This document shows, piece after piece, positions 55,071 to 64,000 of a stretch of DNA of 64,000 bases. Location of the stretch: contig NZ_CAKTFO010000016.1 in the NCBI RefSeq assembly GCF_934560975.1, forward strand, positions 9,914 to 73,913, given 5' to 3'. Origin of the DNA: an uncultured Sphingomonas sp. Its GTDB lineage: Bacteria; Pseudomonadota; Alphaproteobacteria; Sphingomonadales; Sphingomonadaceae. The position numbers were made by a program, and so were the translations under genes. The number at the start of each line of letters is the position of its first letter. Position 1 is the first letter of the stretch. The notes beneath the pieces were generated by a model. The model ran no database searches and was not told the DNA's origin. It saw only the letters and a program-made list of their open reading frames with translations.

Positions 55071-56120
55071 TCACTTCCGTGGGGATGCCGCCTTCGCATA
55101 ATATGTGGCGAGCCGGTCGATCATCTCCTCGGGGATGCGGCGGGCGATGACGGGCATGGTGGCGTGACTCTTGCGGGCGTCCACCTCGTGCGGGTCGCCT
55201 CGCCATTGTCGCAGCCGGGCAGCGACATAGGCCGCTTTCTGCCCGTCGAGCACCGGATAGGGCTTGCCCGGCGCGTGGCAGCTCGCGCAGGCGGGCAGGT
55301 CGCGCGACGGCAGGCCCTGGCGCACGATCCGCTCGGCCGCGGCATCGGCCGCTCGCGACGCTCCGCCAAGGCCGGGCATGGCCGAGAAGCGGGTGGCGAG
55401 CAGCCGCATGTCGGCATCGCCCAGGCGGGCAACGGCGTTGCGCATCACCGCACTCTGGCGGGCACCGCTTTGGTAGGCCTTCAATGACGCGAGCAGGTAA
55501 ACGGGTTTTTGCCCGCCCAGCACCGGTATGTCGCGCTGATCCCGCCCCCGGCCGTCCAGCCCGTGGCAACCGGCACAGGTTTCGAAGCGGTTGGAACCCG
55601 CAATCTCCGCCACCCCGCCGGTCAACCTCCGGAACTCGGCCGGCGACATGCCGGGCAGACGGCGTACCAGCGCGACCATGCGGCGTATCTCATCCTCGCG
55701 CCCCTCGGCTGGCCAGGCGGGCATGCCGCTGAACTTCACCCCATGCTCCAGGATCCAGTAGAGGTGCCGGTCCTGCCACTGGCGGGCATTGACCGAAAGG
55801 TCGGGGGCTGGCGGCGTCGCGGCGCGCAGCACCGGCGAGGGCCGGAGGCCGGGCGCGCCGTGGCAGACCGCGCAGGAGGCCGCGAAATGCCCCGCCGCGC
55901 TGACCAGCCCGCTGGCATCGCTCGGCTGCTCCGGCGCTTGCCAGTAGCTGCGCGTCTTGACCGAGTTGCGCATCACCCAGTGCAGGAACCAGTCCGTGAC
56001 CTTCCAATGGCCGCTGGATGCCGCGACGTTGACCGCACCCGACCAGCCGATTGCCAGCGCCAGCAGCGTGGCGGCGGCGATAACGGCAAGCATGCGGGCC
56101 CAGGTGATGCGGATCGTCAT
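55071..56120 (-). CDS. Membrane-anchored triheme cytochrome c
   Basis: A 349-residue protein with one N-terminal transmembrane anchor (MLAVIAAATLLALAIGW) and three class I heme c sites: CAVCH, CAGCH and CASCH. Likely axial Met residues lie in FSGMPAW and SAMPGLGG-type loops, and a last one near HATMPVIA. Cytochrome c4-like domains are recognisable in the second and third. It is the last gene of the caa3 oxidase operon and overlaps ctaG by 4 nt, so it may feed electrons to the oxidase. Assignment of donor partner is inference. Confidence 0.87.
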   Translation of the reverse strand: MTIRITWARMLAVIAAATLLALAIGWSGAVNVAASSGHWKVTDWFLHWVMRNSVKTRSYWQAPEQPSDASGLVSAAGHFAASCAVCHGAPGLRPSPVLRAATPPAPDLSVNARQWQDRHLYWILEHGVKFSGMPAWPAEGREDEIRRMVALVRRLPGMSPAEFRRLTGGVAEIAGSNRFETCAGCHGLDGRGRDQRDIPVLGGQKPVYLLASLKAYQSGARQSAVMRNAVARLGDADMRLLATRFSAMPGLGGASRAADAAAERIVRQGLPSRDLPACASCHAPGKPYPVLDGQKAAYVAARLRQWRGDPHEVDARKSHATMPVIARRIPEEMIDRLATYYAKAASPRK

Positions 56121-56716
56121 GCCGGCCGAGCCTCCGCCTTGAGCAACCGGGCCAGCACCGCCAGTCCGCCTGCCAGGTAGCTGACCCCGCCCACCATCAG
56201 CATCACCACGCCCGCAAGCTGCTGATCCTGCATGGGAGAAAGTCCCAACGCGCCATGATGCGCCGGATCCGGATAAAGCAAGCGCGGTGCAAGCCCGATC
56301 AGCGCGCCGAGCAGGGTCATGTGCATGGACGTCAGCAGCAAGGCACCCACCCCGGCCGCATTGCTGGCGGGGCGCGCCGCCAGCACCGCCGACCACAACA
56401 GGGTGCCGACGACCAGGAAGCAGGCCAGTTCCGCCGCTGCCAGCGACCCATCGTGCCCCACCGCCGCGCGCGCACCCGGCAGGTGCCACAGCCACACGAC
56501 CGCCAGTTCCGCGACCGAGAGCGCCAGCGGGTTGGCGAACGGGCCGCCCAGACGGACCGGGTCCGCCGCCGTGCCGCGCAGCCCCATTCCAAACAGCGGC
56601 GCGGCCACCGCCACCGCAATCATGTGGGCGGCCATGTGCCCGGTCATGCCGAACGGTGCGAGCGCGGCTGCTCCGGCACACAGCGCGGTCGCGCCGCCCA
56701 GGCAGGCGCGCCTCAT
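56117..56716 (-). CDS. ctaG: Cytochrome c oxidase assembly factor CtaG (caa3 type)
   Basis: A 199-residue membrane protein of the caa3_CtaG family, thought to deliver copper to the CuB site. Conserved markers are MTGHMAAHMIAVAVAAPLFG, LWHLPGARAAV and LTSMHMTLLGALIGLAPR. The number of Met and His residues fits copper handling. ATG 56716 overlaps the upstream small membrane gene stop (ATGA); the frame runs open upstream without homology. At 199 residues it is shorter than many members (~250-280), with the first helices missing. Confidence 0.82.
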   Translation of the reverse strand: MRRACLGGATALCAGAAALAPFGMTGHMAAHMIAVAVAAPLFGMGLRGTAADPVRLGGPFANPLALSVAELAVVWLWHLPGARAAVGHDGSLAAAELACFLVVGTLLWSAVLAARPASNAAGVGALLLTSMHMTLLGALIGLAPRLLYPDPAHHGALGLSPMQDQQLAGVVMLMVGGVSYLAGGLAVLARLLKAEARPA

Positions 56717-57093
56717 CGGCAATCCGTGATGAACAGCACGGGCATCGCGGTGAATGCCACGCCGATCAGGCTCAGCCCCGCGAGCAGCAAGGTCGAGTAA
56801 GCCAGGAAGCGCAGCCGATCGACTTCCGTCCCCTCCTCGTGCGGCGGATGGCTGCCGGGCGTGCGCGACTGGACCCACGCCATCCATCCGGCGGCAAGGA
56901 TCACCGCCACCGCCACCGCCGTGCCGCCCCAGAACAAGCCCGGCTCCGTCGCGAAGCTTCCCAATTTGGCGCATCGCACCGCCGCCCACAGATAGGAGAA
57001 CAGGAAGTGCGCCGCCCAGGTCGTGGGCGGCACGATCAGGGTCCACAACGTAACCGTCAGCGAGCGGACCCGCTCGTGGATGCCGCTCATCAT
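56713..57093 (-). CDS. Small oxidase-linked membrane protein of unknown function
   Basis: A 126-residue protein with three hydrophobic segments: TLWTLIVPPTTWAAHFLFSYLWAA, GGTAVAVAVILAAGWMAW and LAYSTLLLAGLSLIGVAFTAMPVL. I do not recognise a named family with confidence. GGAGG precedes ATG 57093 by five bases. It overlaps the oxidase subunit I/III stop and the ctaG start by 4 nt each, so it is part of the caa3 operon. A role in oxidase assembly or as a small subunit is inference. Confidence 0.75.
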   Translation of the reverse strand: MMSGIHERVRSLTVTLWTLIVPPTTWAAHFLFSYLWAAVRCAKLGSFATEPGLFWGGTAVAVAVILAAGWMAWVQSRTPGSHPPHEEGTEVDRLRFLAYSTLLLAGLSLIGVAFTAMPVLFITDCR

Positions 57094-59606
57094 GCGACCT
57101 CCGGAAACAGGCCCAGGGTCGGCCAGGCGACCGCGGCGGTGAACATCAGGAAATGATAATATAGCGTGACGTTGCGGATGTCCGCATCGTGCGTGGGCGT
57201 AGATCTGCCCGCCAGGCTACGCGCCAGGGCGTAGAGCTGCGCGATCGCGCCGAGCACGCCATGCAGCGCGGTCCAGATGGCCAGCGTCCACACGATCGCG
57301 GGATAGCTGTGCGCGGCCGGGTCCATGCTCGACAGCCACGGCCCTGCCAGACCGGCGGCGGCCGAGCCGAGCGACAGGAGCGCACCCATCCCCAGCAGCA
57401 AGCGCGCACCGCCCGCGGCACCGCGCCGGTTAAGCGCGCGTGCGCCCAGGGTTGCGGCATACCCGATCGCGGTTAGCAGCAGCGCCGCCAGCGGCCACGC
57501 CATGCCCGGTCCCGCAATGCCGTCCGGCGGAAAGTCGGCATGTACCGTCCAGAAGAAGTAATAGCCGAACACCAGTCCGGAGAAAGCGGTCGCATCGGCC
57601 AGCATCGTGATGAACATCGCCCACCATCCCGGTGCCTGAGGCCCGGAAATGTAGAGCGGCAGTTCAAGCCCGTGGCCGATCGGCTTGCAGGGCTTTTCCG
57701 GTATCTCAGCCGTGGCCCACATCCAGCGCAGGATCACGCCCAGCGCCACCAGCCCGCTCGCCAGGGCGGTCCAGTAGAGATGGTAGGTGGTGAGGATGAA
57801 CACGCCCCCCACCGCGACCGCCGCCGCCATCGGCAGCCAGGACGGCGTTCCCAGCCGGATCACCGCCACCGGCCGCGCATCCAGCACCGACGTGATGATG
57901 GTCTCGCGCCGTCCCTCCTCCGCGTCGGGCAGGAAGAAGCGGCCCTCGTCCACCTTCTGGACGAAGTCGCGCTGGTCCCAGATCGGATAGCGGGTCTCGA
58001 TCAGCGGGATGGAGCGGATGCCCCAATCCTCATCCTCCGGCAGCGCCAGCCATTCCAGCGTGCCCGCATTCCAGGGGTTGCGCCTGGCCTTGGGCCGGGT
58101 GGGCGACAGCGCCATGTCCACCACGATCACCAGCACGCCGCCGGCGAACAGGAACGCGCCAAGGGTGGAGGCCAGGTTGAGGCCGCCCAGCCCCAACTCG
58201 GCGGGATAGGTGAACACCCGCCGCGGCATGCCCATCAGCCCGGACAGGTGCATCGGAAAGAAGGCCAGGTTGGCGCCGGCGAACAACAGCCAGAAGGCGA
58301 TCCGCCCCAGCCGATCGGACAGCGTCTTCGCCGTCACCAGCGGCCAGTAATAATACAGGCCGGCGAACAGCGGCATCAGCGTGCCGCCGATCAGCACATA
58401 ATGGAGGTGGGCCACCACGAAATAGGTGTCGTGCGCCTGCCAGTCGAACGGCACGATCGCCACCATCACGCCGGTCAGCCCGCCGACGATGAAGATGGCG
58501 AGGCTGCCGGTGGCGAACAGCAAGGGGGTCGAGAACACGACCCGCCCGGCGGCGAGCGTGGCGATAAAGGCGAAGATCTGGACTCCGGTGGGGATCACCA
58601 CCGCCTGGCTGGCCGCGGAAAAGAAGGCCAGGCTGATCTTGGGCAGTCCCGTGGCGAACATGTGGTGGACCCACAGGCCGAAGCTGAGGAATGCCGTGCC
58701 GACCGCCGCCAGCACGATATAGGGATAGCCGAGCAGGTGCCGTTGGGCGAAGGTAGGGATCAGCATCGCGAACAGCGCGATCGACGGCAGGAAGATCACA
58801 TACACTTCCGGATGGCCGAAGATCCAGAACAGGTGCTGCCACAGCAGCGGATCGCCGCCCCGGCCCGCGTCAAAAAAGGGCCAGCCGAGCAGCCGCTCCA
58901 TTTCAAACAGGACGTCGCCCGCGATCAGCGGCGGGAAGGCGAACAGGATCATCACCGCCACCACCAGGATGTACCAGGCGTAAAGCGGCATCAGGTTGAG
59001 GCGCATGCCCGGCGGCCGGCATTTCAGCACGCCCACGATCAGCTCCACCGCCGCCGCCACCGAGCTTACCTCGATAAAGGACAGGCCCAGCATCCAGATG
59101 TCGGCGCCCAGTCCGCTCAGGTCGGTGCGGGTGGTCAGCGGCGGATACATGAACCAGCCGCCATCGGGCGCGGCGTCGAAGAAGATCGAGCCGAGCACGA
59201 ACACCCCGCCGATCAGGAAGCTCCAGTAGCCAAAGGCCGACAGGCGCGGAAACGGCAGGTCGCGCGCGCCGAGCAGCTGGGGCAGCAGCACGATCGACAC
59301 CGCTTCGAACATCGGCACGGCGAACAGGAACATCATCGCCGTGCCGTGCAGCGTGAACAGCTGGTTGAAGGTGGACGCACCGACCAGATGATTGTCCGGC
59401 ACGGCCAGCTGCGTGCGCATGATCAGGGCCAGCACGCCCGCAAACAGCATGAAGGCAAAGGCCGTCAGCACGTACCAGACGCCGACCCGGTTGTTGTTGG
59501 TGTCCGACCAGCGCCCGATCCACCCCGTCGGCGCCGCCCAGGCCTTGCGCAGCCGCTCCTCCTGCGCGCGGCGCAGCGCCGGATCGTCCTGGTCATGGAG
59601 GCTCAT
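57090..59606 (-). CDS. ctaD: caa3-type cytochrome c oxidase subunit I fused to subunit III
   Basis: An 838-residue fusion. Residues about 25-540 are the heme-copper subunit I: low-spin heme His in LFTLHGTAMMF, CuB His-Tyr in GHPEVYVIFLP, His-His in GLWVHHMFATG, and heme-a3 His in VVAHLHYVLIGG. Residues about 600-838 are a subunit III-like domain (WWAMFITMLADATAFSGLVFGYYFFW and six further helices). ATG 59606 overlaps the ctaC stop. Such I-III fusions occur in caa3 oxidases. It reduces oxygen to water while pumping protons. Confidence 0.93.
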   Translation of the reverse strand: MSLHDQDDPALRRAQEERLRKAWAAPTGWIGRWSDTNNNRVGVWYVLTAFAFMLFAGVLALIMRTQLAVPDNHLVGASTFNQLFTLHGTAMMFLFAVPMFEAVSIVLLPQLLGARDLPFPRLSAFGYWSFLIGGVFVLGSIFFDAAPDGGWFMYPPLTTRTDLSGLGADIWMLGLSFIEVSSVAAAVELIVGVLKCRPPGMRLNLMPLYAWYILVVAVMILFAFPPLIAGDVLFEMERLLGWPFFDAGRGGDPLLWQHLFWIFGHPEVYVIFLPSIALFAMLIPTFAQRHLLGYPYIVLAAVGTAFLSFGLWVHHMFATGLPKISLAFFSAASQAVVIPTGVQIFAFIATLAAGRVVFSTPLLFATGSLAIFIVGGLTGVMVAIVPFDWQAHDTYFVVAHLHYVLIGGTLMPLFAGLYYYWPLVTAKTLSDRLGRIAFWLLFAGANLAFFPMHLSGLMGMPRRVFTYPAELGLGGLNLASTLGAFLFAGGVLVIVVDMALSPTRPKARRNPWNAGTLEWLALPEDEDWGIRSIPLIETRYPIWDQRDFVQKVDEGRFFLPDAEEGRRETIITSVLDARPVAVIRLGTPSWLPMAAAVAVGGVFILTTYHLYWTALASGLVALGVILRWMWATAEIPEKPCKPIGHGLELPLYISGPQAPGWWAMFITMLADATAFSGLVFGYYFFWTVHADFPPDGIAGPGMAWPLAALLLTAIGYAATLGARALNRRGAAGGARLLLGMGALLSLGSAAAGLAGPWLSSMDPAAHSYPAIVWTLAIWTALHGVLGAIAQLYALARSLAGRSTPTHDADIRNVTLYYHFLMFTAAVAWPTLGLFPEVA

Positions 59607-60574
59607 CGCAAGGACCCCAGATAGCGCGCCAGGGCACGGGCCTCGGTGTCCGGCATGTGCGGAAAGGATGGCATGCGAACGCCCGGCTTGGTGTGTTCGG
59701 GATGGCGGATGAAGGCGGCGATGTTGGCCTCGGTCGGTTGCAGGATCCCCGCCGCCATGGTGTGGCGGCTGCCGAAATGGGAAAGGTCGGGGCCGATCAA
59801 GCCGGCCTCCCCGCTGCCGCGGACGGTGTGGCAACCGCCGCAGCCATGTTGCGCGAACAGCCTGCGGCCGGCCGGGTCGGCGGAGACCGCCGGGCGGCGC
59901 TGCACGGCGAGCCAGGCGTCGAACGCCGCCGGCTCCATCGCCACCACGTCGAACGCCATCAGCGCATGGCTGAGGCCGCAAAACTCGGTGCATTGCCCGC
60001 GATACCGCCCGGCCTGCGTCGCGCGCACGGTCATCACATTCTCGCGTCCGGGGATCATGTCGGTCTTGCCGGCCAGTCCGGGAATCCAGAAGCTGTGGAT
60101 CACGTCGCCCCCGGTCAGCCGCAACACCACGGTGCGCCCGACCGGCAACCGCACCTCGTTCGCGCTGGTGACGGACGGCGCGTTCGCGGCATCGTAGCGG
60201 ACGCGCCACCAGAATTGCTCGCCCTCCACCGCGATGCGCAGATCGGCCCGATCGGGCGCGCGCGGCTGCATCAGGGGCAGACTGTAGGCGAGCAGCGCGA
60301 GCAGCAGCACGGCCGGCACGATCCCGCCGGCCCACAGGATCAGACGCTCGCCACCGGCAAGGGTCAGGCGCCCCTCCGGCGCGCGCACCGCGGCCCACAT
60401 CAGCAACAGCATGGCCGCCAGAATGACCGCCGCGCCGATCACCAGCAGGACCGTCAGCGAGCGGACCCCGGCCGCCTCCTCACCGAATGCGTGCAGCGCC
60501 GATTGGTGGCGGTTGCAGCCCGCCAGCGGAAGAAACAGGAAAGATACACCACACAGGCGCGTCGTCGGGGACAT
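59603..60574 (-). CDS. ctaC: Cytochrome c oxidase subunit II with cytochrome c domain
   Basis: A 323-residue lipoprotein (lipobox LPLAGC near residue 20) with two transmembrane helices and a CuA domain. The CuA ligands are in the IHSFWIPGLAGK strand and QCTEFCGLSHALM loop. The C-terminal ~90 residues are a fused cytochrome c with heme site CGGCH and likely Met in RMPSFPHM. This is the diagnostic subunit II of caa3 oxidases. It is the first gene of the operon and is joined to subunit I/III by an ATGA overlap. No promoter is evident in the 126-bp gap to SulP. Confidence 0.93.
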   Translation of the reverse strand: MSPTTRLCGVSFLFLPLAGCNRHQSALHAFGEEAAGVRSLTVLLVIGAAVILAAMLLLMWAAVRAPEGRLTLAGGERLILWAGGIVPAVLLLALLAYSLPLMQPRAPDRADLRIAVEGEQFWWRVRYDAANAPSVTSANEVRLPVGRTVVLRLTGGDVIHSFWIPGLAGKTDMIPGRENVMTVRATQAGRYRGQCTEFCGLSHALMAFDVVAMEPAAFDAWLAVQRRPAVSADPAGRRLFAQHGCGGCHTVRGSGEAGLIGPDLSHFGSRHTMAAGILQPTEANIAAFIRHPEHTKPGVRMPSFPHMPDTEARALARYLGSLR

Positions 60575-60700
60575 AAGCGGGGCCTATGAGGCCGGCCCGC
60601 CCGCGTCCAGTGGCGCGGCGTCTATACCGGCACCCGCCGCACCACCCTTGGAGGAGGGCCGCGGCGTCAGCGGTACCTGCTTTGACAGGTCGCCGTCGGC

Positions 60701-62182
60701 TCACACGGCGAAATCCCGCATCAATGGCGCGTGGCGATCGACCAGGATCGCGCTGGCTTGGTTCAGGCCCAGCACTTCCACCGACATGCCGTGTCGGCGC
60801 ATGGCTGACACCACATCTTCCAGCGCCCCCACCGCCGTGATGTCCCACAGATGGGCGCCGGTCAGGTCGATCGTGGCCTTGCGTGCCGTGTCGCGCAGTT
60901 CGAACCGTTCGGCAAAAATCTCCGCGCTCGCGAAAAAGACCTGACCCGACACCCGGTACAGCCGCGTGTCCGTGTCCGCTTGATACTCGACCTGCACATC
61001 CATCAGCCGGGTCACCTTGAACGCGAAGAACACCTCGCTCAGCAGCACGCCCACGGCGACGCCCATCGACAGGTCGTGGGTCGCCACCGTCACCACCACC
61101 GTCGCCAGCATCACCACGCCCGACACCTTGGGATGACGGCCCAGGTCCCGCAGCGACCGCCAGGAAAAGGTGCTGGCCGACACCATGATCATGATCGCCA
61201 CCAGCGCCGCCACCGGCACCTGCGCGACCCACGGGCGCAGCGGCACCATGACGATCAGCAGGAACATGCCCGCGACCAGGGTGGATAGCCGTCCCCTGCC
61301 CCCGTAGCGGACATTGCCCACCGTCTGTCCGATCATGCCGCAACCGGCAATGCCCCCGAACAGCCCGGCCGCCATGTTGGCGAGGCCGAGCCCGGTACAT
61401 TCCCGCGCCTTGCAGCTGGTGCTTTCCGTCAGGTCGTCGACCACGCGCGCGGTCATCATCGATTCCAGCAATCCCACCGCCGCCATCGCCAGCGCATAGG
61501 GCGCGATGGTCGCCAGCATGGCCCAACTGAGCGGAACCTGCGGCCATGCCGGCCAGGGCAACCCGCGCGGCAGCGCACCCAGATCGGCGACCACGCGCAG
61601 CGGCATGGGAAAGGCGATGCTGATCGCGGTCAGCACCACGATGCAGATCAGCGGCGACGGGATCGCATTGGTCCATCGCGGCAACAGGTAGATGATGCCC
61701 AGGCCGAGCCCGATCATGGCATAGGTATGCCACGTCACGCCCAGCATCTGCGGCACCTGCGCCGAGAAGATCAGGATAGCCAATGCGTTGACGAAGCCGG
61801 TGCGGACCGATCGCGACACGAAGCGCATCAGCACGTGGAGCCTGGCCAGCCCGAAGGCGATCTGAAACAACCCGGCGAGGACCGTGGCAGCGAGCAGGTA
61901 TTGCAGCCCATAGGCGTGGACGAGCGCGGCCGCGACCAGCGCGACGGATCCCGCGGCACCCGAAATCATCGCCGGCCGACCACCGGCGAACGCGATCACG
62001 ATGCCGATCACGAAGGAGGCGAACAGGCCCACTTCCGGATCGATGCCTGCCACGAACGAAAAGGCGATCACTTCGGGGATCAGGGCAAAGGTGCCGACCA
62101 TGCCGGCCAGGATGTCGCGCCTCGCGGCATGCGCTCCGCCGAACCACTCGGCGCGGTAACGGGACAGGGACTGGGTGTTCAT
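60701..62182 (-). CDS. SulP family anion transporter with STAS domain
   Basis: A 493-residue SulP (SLC26-like) transporter of sulfate, bicarbonate or similar anions. The N-terminal region has about 10-12 helices (RRDILAGMVGTFALIPEVIAF, then GGIAGCGMIGQTVGNVRYGG). The C-terminal STAS domain spans about 380-493 (LYRVSGQVFFASAEIFAERFE, IDLTGAHLWDITAVGALEDV). Start ATG 62182 overlaps the upstream kinase stop (ATGA), though a GTG at 62194 is possible. Substrate unknown. Confidence 0.9.
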   Translation of the reverse strand: MNTQSLSRYRAEWFGGAHAARRDILAGMVGTFALIPEVIAFSFVAGIDPEVGLFASFVIGIVIAFAGGRPAMISGAAGSVALVAAALVHAYGLQYLLAATVLAGLFQIAFGLARLHVLMRFVSRSVRTGFVNALAILIFSAQVPQMLGVTWHTYAMIGLGLGIIYLLPRWTNAIPSPLICIVVLTAISIAFPMPLRVVADLGALPRGLPWPAWPQVPLSWAMLATIAPYALAMAAVGLLESMMTARVVDDLTESTSCKARECTGLGLANMAAGLFGGIAGCGMIGQTVGNVRYGGRGRLSTLVAGMFLLIVMVPLRPWVAQVPVAALVAIMIMVSASTFSWRSLRDLGRHPKVSGVVMLATVVVTVATHDLSMGVAVGVLLSEVFFAFKVTRLMDVQVEYQADTDTRLYRVSGQVFFASAEIFAERFELRDTARKATIDLTGAHLWDITAVGALEDVVSAMRRHGMSVEVLGLNQASAILVDRHAPLMRDFAV

Positions 62183-63939
62183 GACGGTCCGCACGTTGCC
62201 TGCATGCGCCAGGCCGATGGCCGGAAAGCGTTCGGGATGCAGGTTGCGTTGTCCGGCGGATCAGCGGCCCGCTCCAGCACTGCCATGGCGTCGCGCGCAT
62301 TGCTGGCATAGCGCGTGGTGTAGCCGAGATCGTCGAGCAGCTGGCAGGCGAACTCCCCCACCTGCTCATTATCTTCCACCACCAGGATGTTGCCTGCACT
62401 TCCCTCGTCCGTCTCCATCGCGCCGCGCTGTTCGGTGTCCGGCGCTTCGACGGAGGGCAGATAGAGCGTAAAGGTCGCTCCCTCGCCTGCCCGGCTGGTC
62501 ACGGCGACGTCGCCGCCACTCTGCTTGGCAAAGCCATAAACCTGGCTGAGGCCGAGGCCGGTGCCCTTGCCGACGTCCTTGGTGGTGAAGAACGGCTCAA
62601 AGATGCGGTCGAGCTGGTCGGGAGCGATGCCGGACCCGGTATCGGTGACCGAGATGGCGGCAAAGTCCCCCTGCACCGCCGCATGGCCGCGCAGCGCGGG
62701 AACGGCACTGGCCAGGTCCACCTTGATTGCCAGGCTGCCCTCGCCGTCCATCGCGTCGCGCGCATTCACCGCCATGTTGACCAACGCCGTCTCGAACTGG
62801 CTGGCGTCCGCCTCCACATGGCAGGGCGAACAGAATGGCTCAAAGGTCAGCGCGATCCTGGCGCCGACCACCGTCCGCAACATGTCGGCGATGGACTGGA
62901 CGCGCGCCGCCGCATCGAACATTTCGGGCTTCAGCGCCTGGCGGCGCGCAAAGGCGAGCAACTGCCCGGTCAGCTTTGCCGCCCGGTCCGCCGTGTCGGA
63001 AATGGCGTCGACGTAACGCTTGCGCTTTTCCGGCGGCAATTCCTGACGGCGGAGCAGGTCGGCGGACGAGCGGATGATGGTTAGCAGATTGTTGAAGTCG
63101 TGGGCCACGCCGCCGGTAAGCTGACCGATCGCCTCCATCTTCTGCATCTGGCGGATCCGATCCTCGGACGCCACCAGCTCCTGCGAACGCTCCTCCACCC
63201 GGATCTCCAGGGTTTCGTTGAGTTGGCGCAGCTCGATCTCCGCCTTGTGGCGCGAGGTCACGTCGGCGGCCATGCCGAACCATTCCACGATCTCGCCATC
63301 CTTCAGGACGGGCACGGCACGCGAGTGGGTCCAGCCGACGCCGCCATGAGTAGTCCATACGCGATGCTCAAGCTCGAACATCCGCTTTTCCGCTACCGCC
63401 TGGGCAATCGTTTGCAGGATTGCCGGCTGGTCCTCCGGCAGCAGATATTCCTCGATCCACTTGATCGACGGCGCGTCGGTATTCGCGATAAAGCCCCGCC
63501 CATCCAGCCGCCGCATCTCCGTCCAGTCGGGACTCATCGTGTAGACGACGTCCGCACTGGCATTGACCAAGGCGCGCAGGCGTTCCTCATGCTTGCGCAG
63601 CTGGACGTGGGCGGCATCGCGCTCGCGCCCCGCGACCACGCGCTCTGTCACATCCATGGTGACGTTGAGCAGCCCCGCCACCTGCCCCTGCTCATCCCGT
63701 ATCGGGGAGTAGGAGAAGCTCCACCACGTTTCTTCCGGATAGCCGTTACGGCGCATGGTCAGCGGCAGGTCCTGAACCGTCACCGTCTCGCCGGCAAAGG
63801 TGCGCTCCACCAGCGGCGCGATGTCCGCCCATATGTCCGGCCAGGCGTCGGCAAAGGAGACGCCGAACGCGCCGGGGTGGCGCTCACCCAGTATCGGCGC
63901 ATAAGCATCGTTGTACAGAAAGGTGAACCGCGCCGGGTT
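62179..63939 (-). pseudogene. PAS sensor histidine kinase, truncated at both ends
   Basis: Remnant of a hybrid sensor kinase. Visible order: partial PAS (RFTFLYNDAYAPILGERHPG), two further PAS regions, HisKA with phosphorylation His in GGVAHDFNNLL, and GHKL ATPase ([22 protein letters not shown]). The receiver starts (GNILVVEDNEQVGEF) but stops after about 50 of ~120 residues, before the phosphoacceptor Asp. The sequence is then replaced by DPPDNATCIPNAFRP and a stop that overlaps SulP. At the 5' end, homology stops at about 63940 where an IS-like end begins, and no start codon of its own is present. A frame stays open to the edge but encodes IS sequence. Kinase activity may be lost. Confidence 0.7.
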
Positions 63940-64000
63940 TGTCGGAGGCCCCAACTCCTGAGAGGAAGGGGCTATGACGAGCAAGACGACGAACAAGTTT
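63940..64000 (+). mobile_element. Left end of an IS3-family-like insertion sequence
   Basis: From about 63940 the sequence starts TGTCGGAGGCCCC, a TG-terminated end of the type seen in IS3-family elements. After ~34 bp it has a GAGAGGAAGGGG ribosome site and an ATG. The kinase homology on the opposite strand ends at the same point. The right end and the target duplication lie outside the window, so the family call rests on a very short stretch. Confidence 0.55.
63974..64000 (+). CDS. Start of transposase orfA (cut by window edge)
   Basis: Only nine codons are visible: MTSKTTNKF. AGGAAGGGG stands three bases before the ATG. This opening resembles IS3-family OrfA proteins in which TTNKF is followed by a conserved SPEVRARAV-like stretch; the latter is outside the window. 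Identification is therefore tentative. Confidence 0.5.

Overview
This 64 kb window is a gene-dense, GC-rich chromosomal segment of an alphaproteobacterium, most likely a sphingomonad (Sphingomonas or a close relative). Pointers are a fused transaldolase/glucose-6-phosphate isomerase, a CrtW-type carotenoid ketolase beside a carotenoid-type glycosyltransferase, a periplasmic catalase paired with an ankyrin protein, and a ribosomal protein S9 with an N-terminal extension. I see no rRNA, tRNA, CRISPR array or phage. The only mobile DNA is the left end of an insertion sequence at the right edge. The assignment to a genus is inference; gene calls rest on motifs read from translations.

Layout, left to right. 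(1) 1-3661: an outer-membrane lipoprotein gene (mlaA, cut by the left edge) diverges from an ArsR-regulator/methyltransferase fusion that is coupled to dsbD. (2) 3869-10397: a DUF885 exported peptidase-like protein, an epoxide hydrolase, then a carotenoid pair in which a glycosyltransferase and crtW converge and overlap by 29 bp, followed by a PAP2 membrane protein. (3) 10629-11854: the rplM-rpsI operon with promoter, leader hairpin and terminator. (4) 11953-25667: a long one-directional block with a TauE-type exporter, a TIGR02186 protein, a HerA-like ATPase, then the pentose-phosphate genes rpiA, tkt, tal-pgi, gnd and zwf, two HAD phosphatases and an HpnG-like phosphorylase. Most joints in its second half are 4-nt stop/start overlaps. 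No 6-phosphogluconolactonase is present in the block. (5) 25680-32647: bpt, ilvA, an exported amidohydrolase, an ABC-F ATPase and an orphan ParA-like ATPase.

(6) 32880-37124: a minus-strand operon of LolD-type ATPase, large FtsX-type permease and AttH-like secreted protein. (7) 37186-44074: TspO, glutaredoxin, Tat-exported asparaginase, a PepSY-like membrane protein whose frame runs antisense into ybdD-cstA, and a ZnuD-like TonB receptor with two Zur-box-like sites. (8) 44242-49621: a coupled ATP-grasp / SfnG-like flavin monooxygenase pair, an alpha/beta hydrolase, a zinc alcohol dehydrogenase and an SDR. (9) 49696-55034: a hybrid PAS histidine kinase, katB and its ankyrin partner. (10) 55071-60574: a five-gene caa3-type cytochrome oxidase operon joined throughout by ATGA overlaps. 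(11) 60701-64000: a SulP transporter translationally coupled to the 3' end of a second PAS kinase. That kinase seems broken twice: its receiver domain stops before the phosphoacceptor, and its 5' part is cut by an IS3-like element at about 63940.

Themes are carbon flow through the oxidative pentose-phosphate pathway, envelope redox and respiration (DsbD, caa3 oxidase, KatB), and sulfur handling (TauE/TIGR02186, SfnG-like, SulP). I found no clear novel defence or biosynthetic system. The items most worth a second look are the doubly damaged kinase/SulP junction, the antisense PepSY/cstA arrangement, the structured cstA leader, the ATP-grasp/monooxygenase pair, the Zur-like receptor promoter and the fused pentose-phosphate block.
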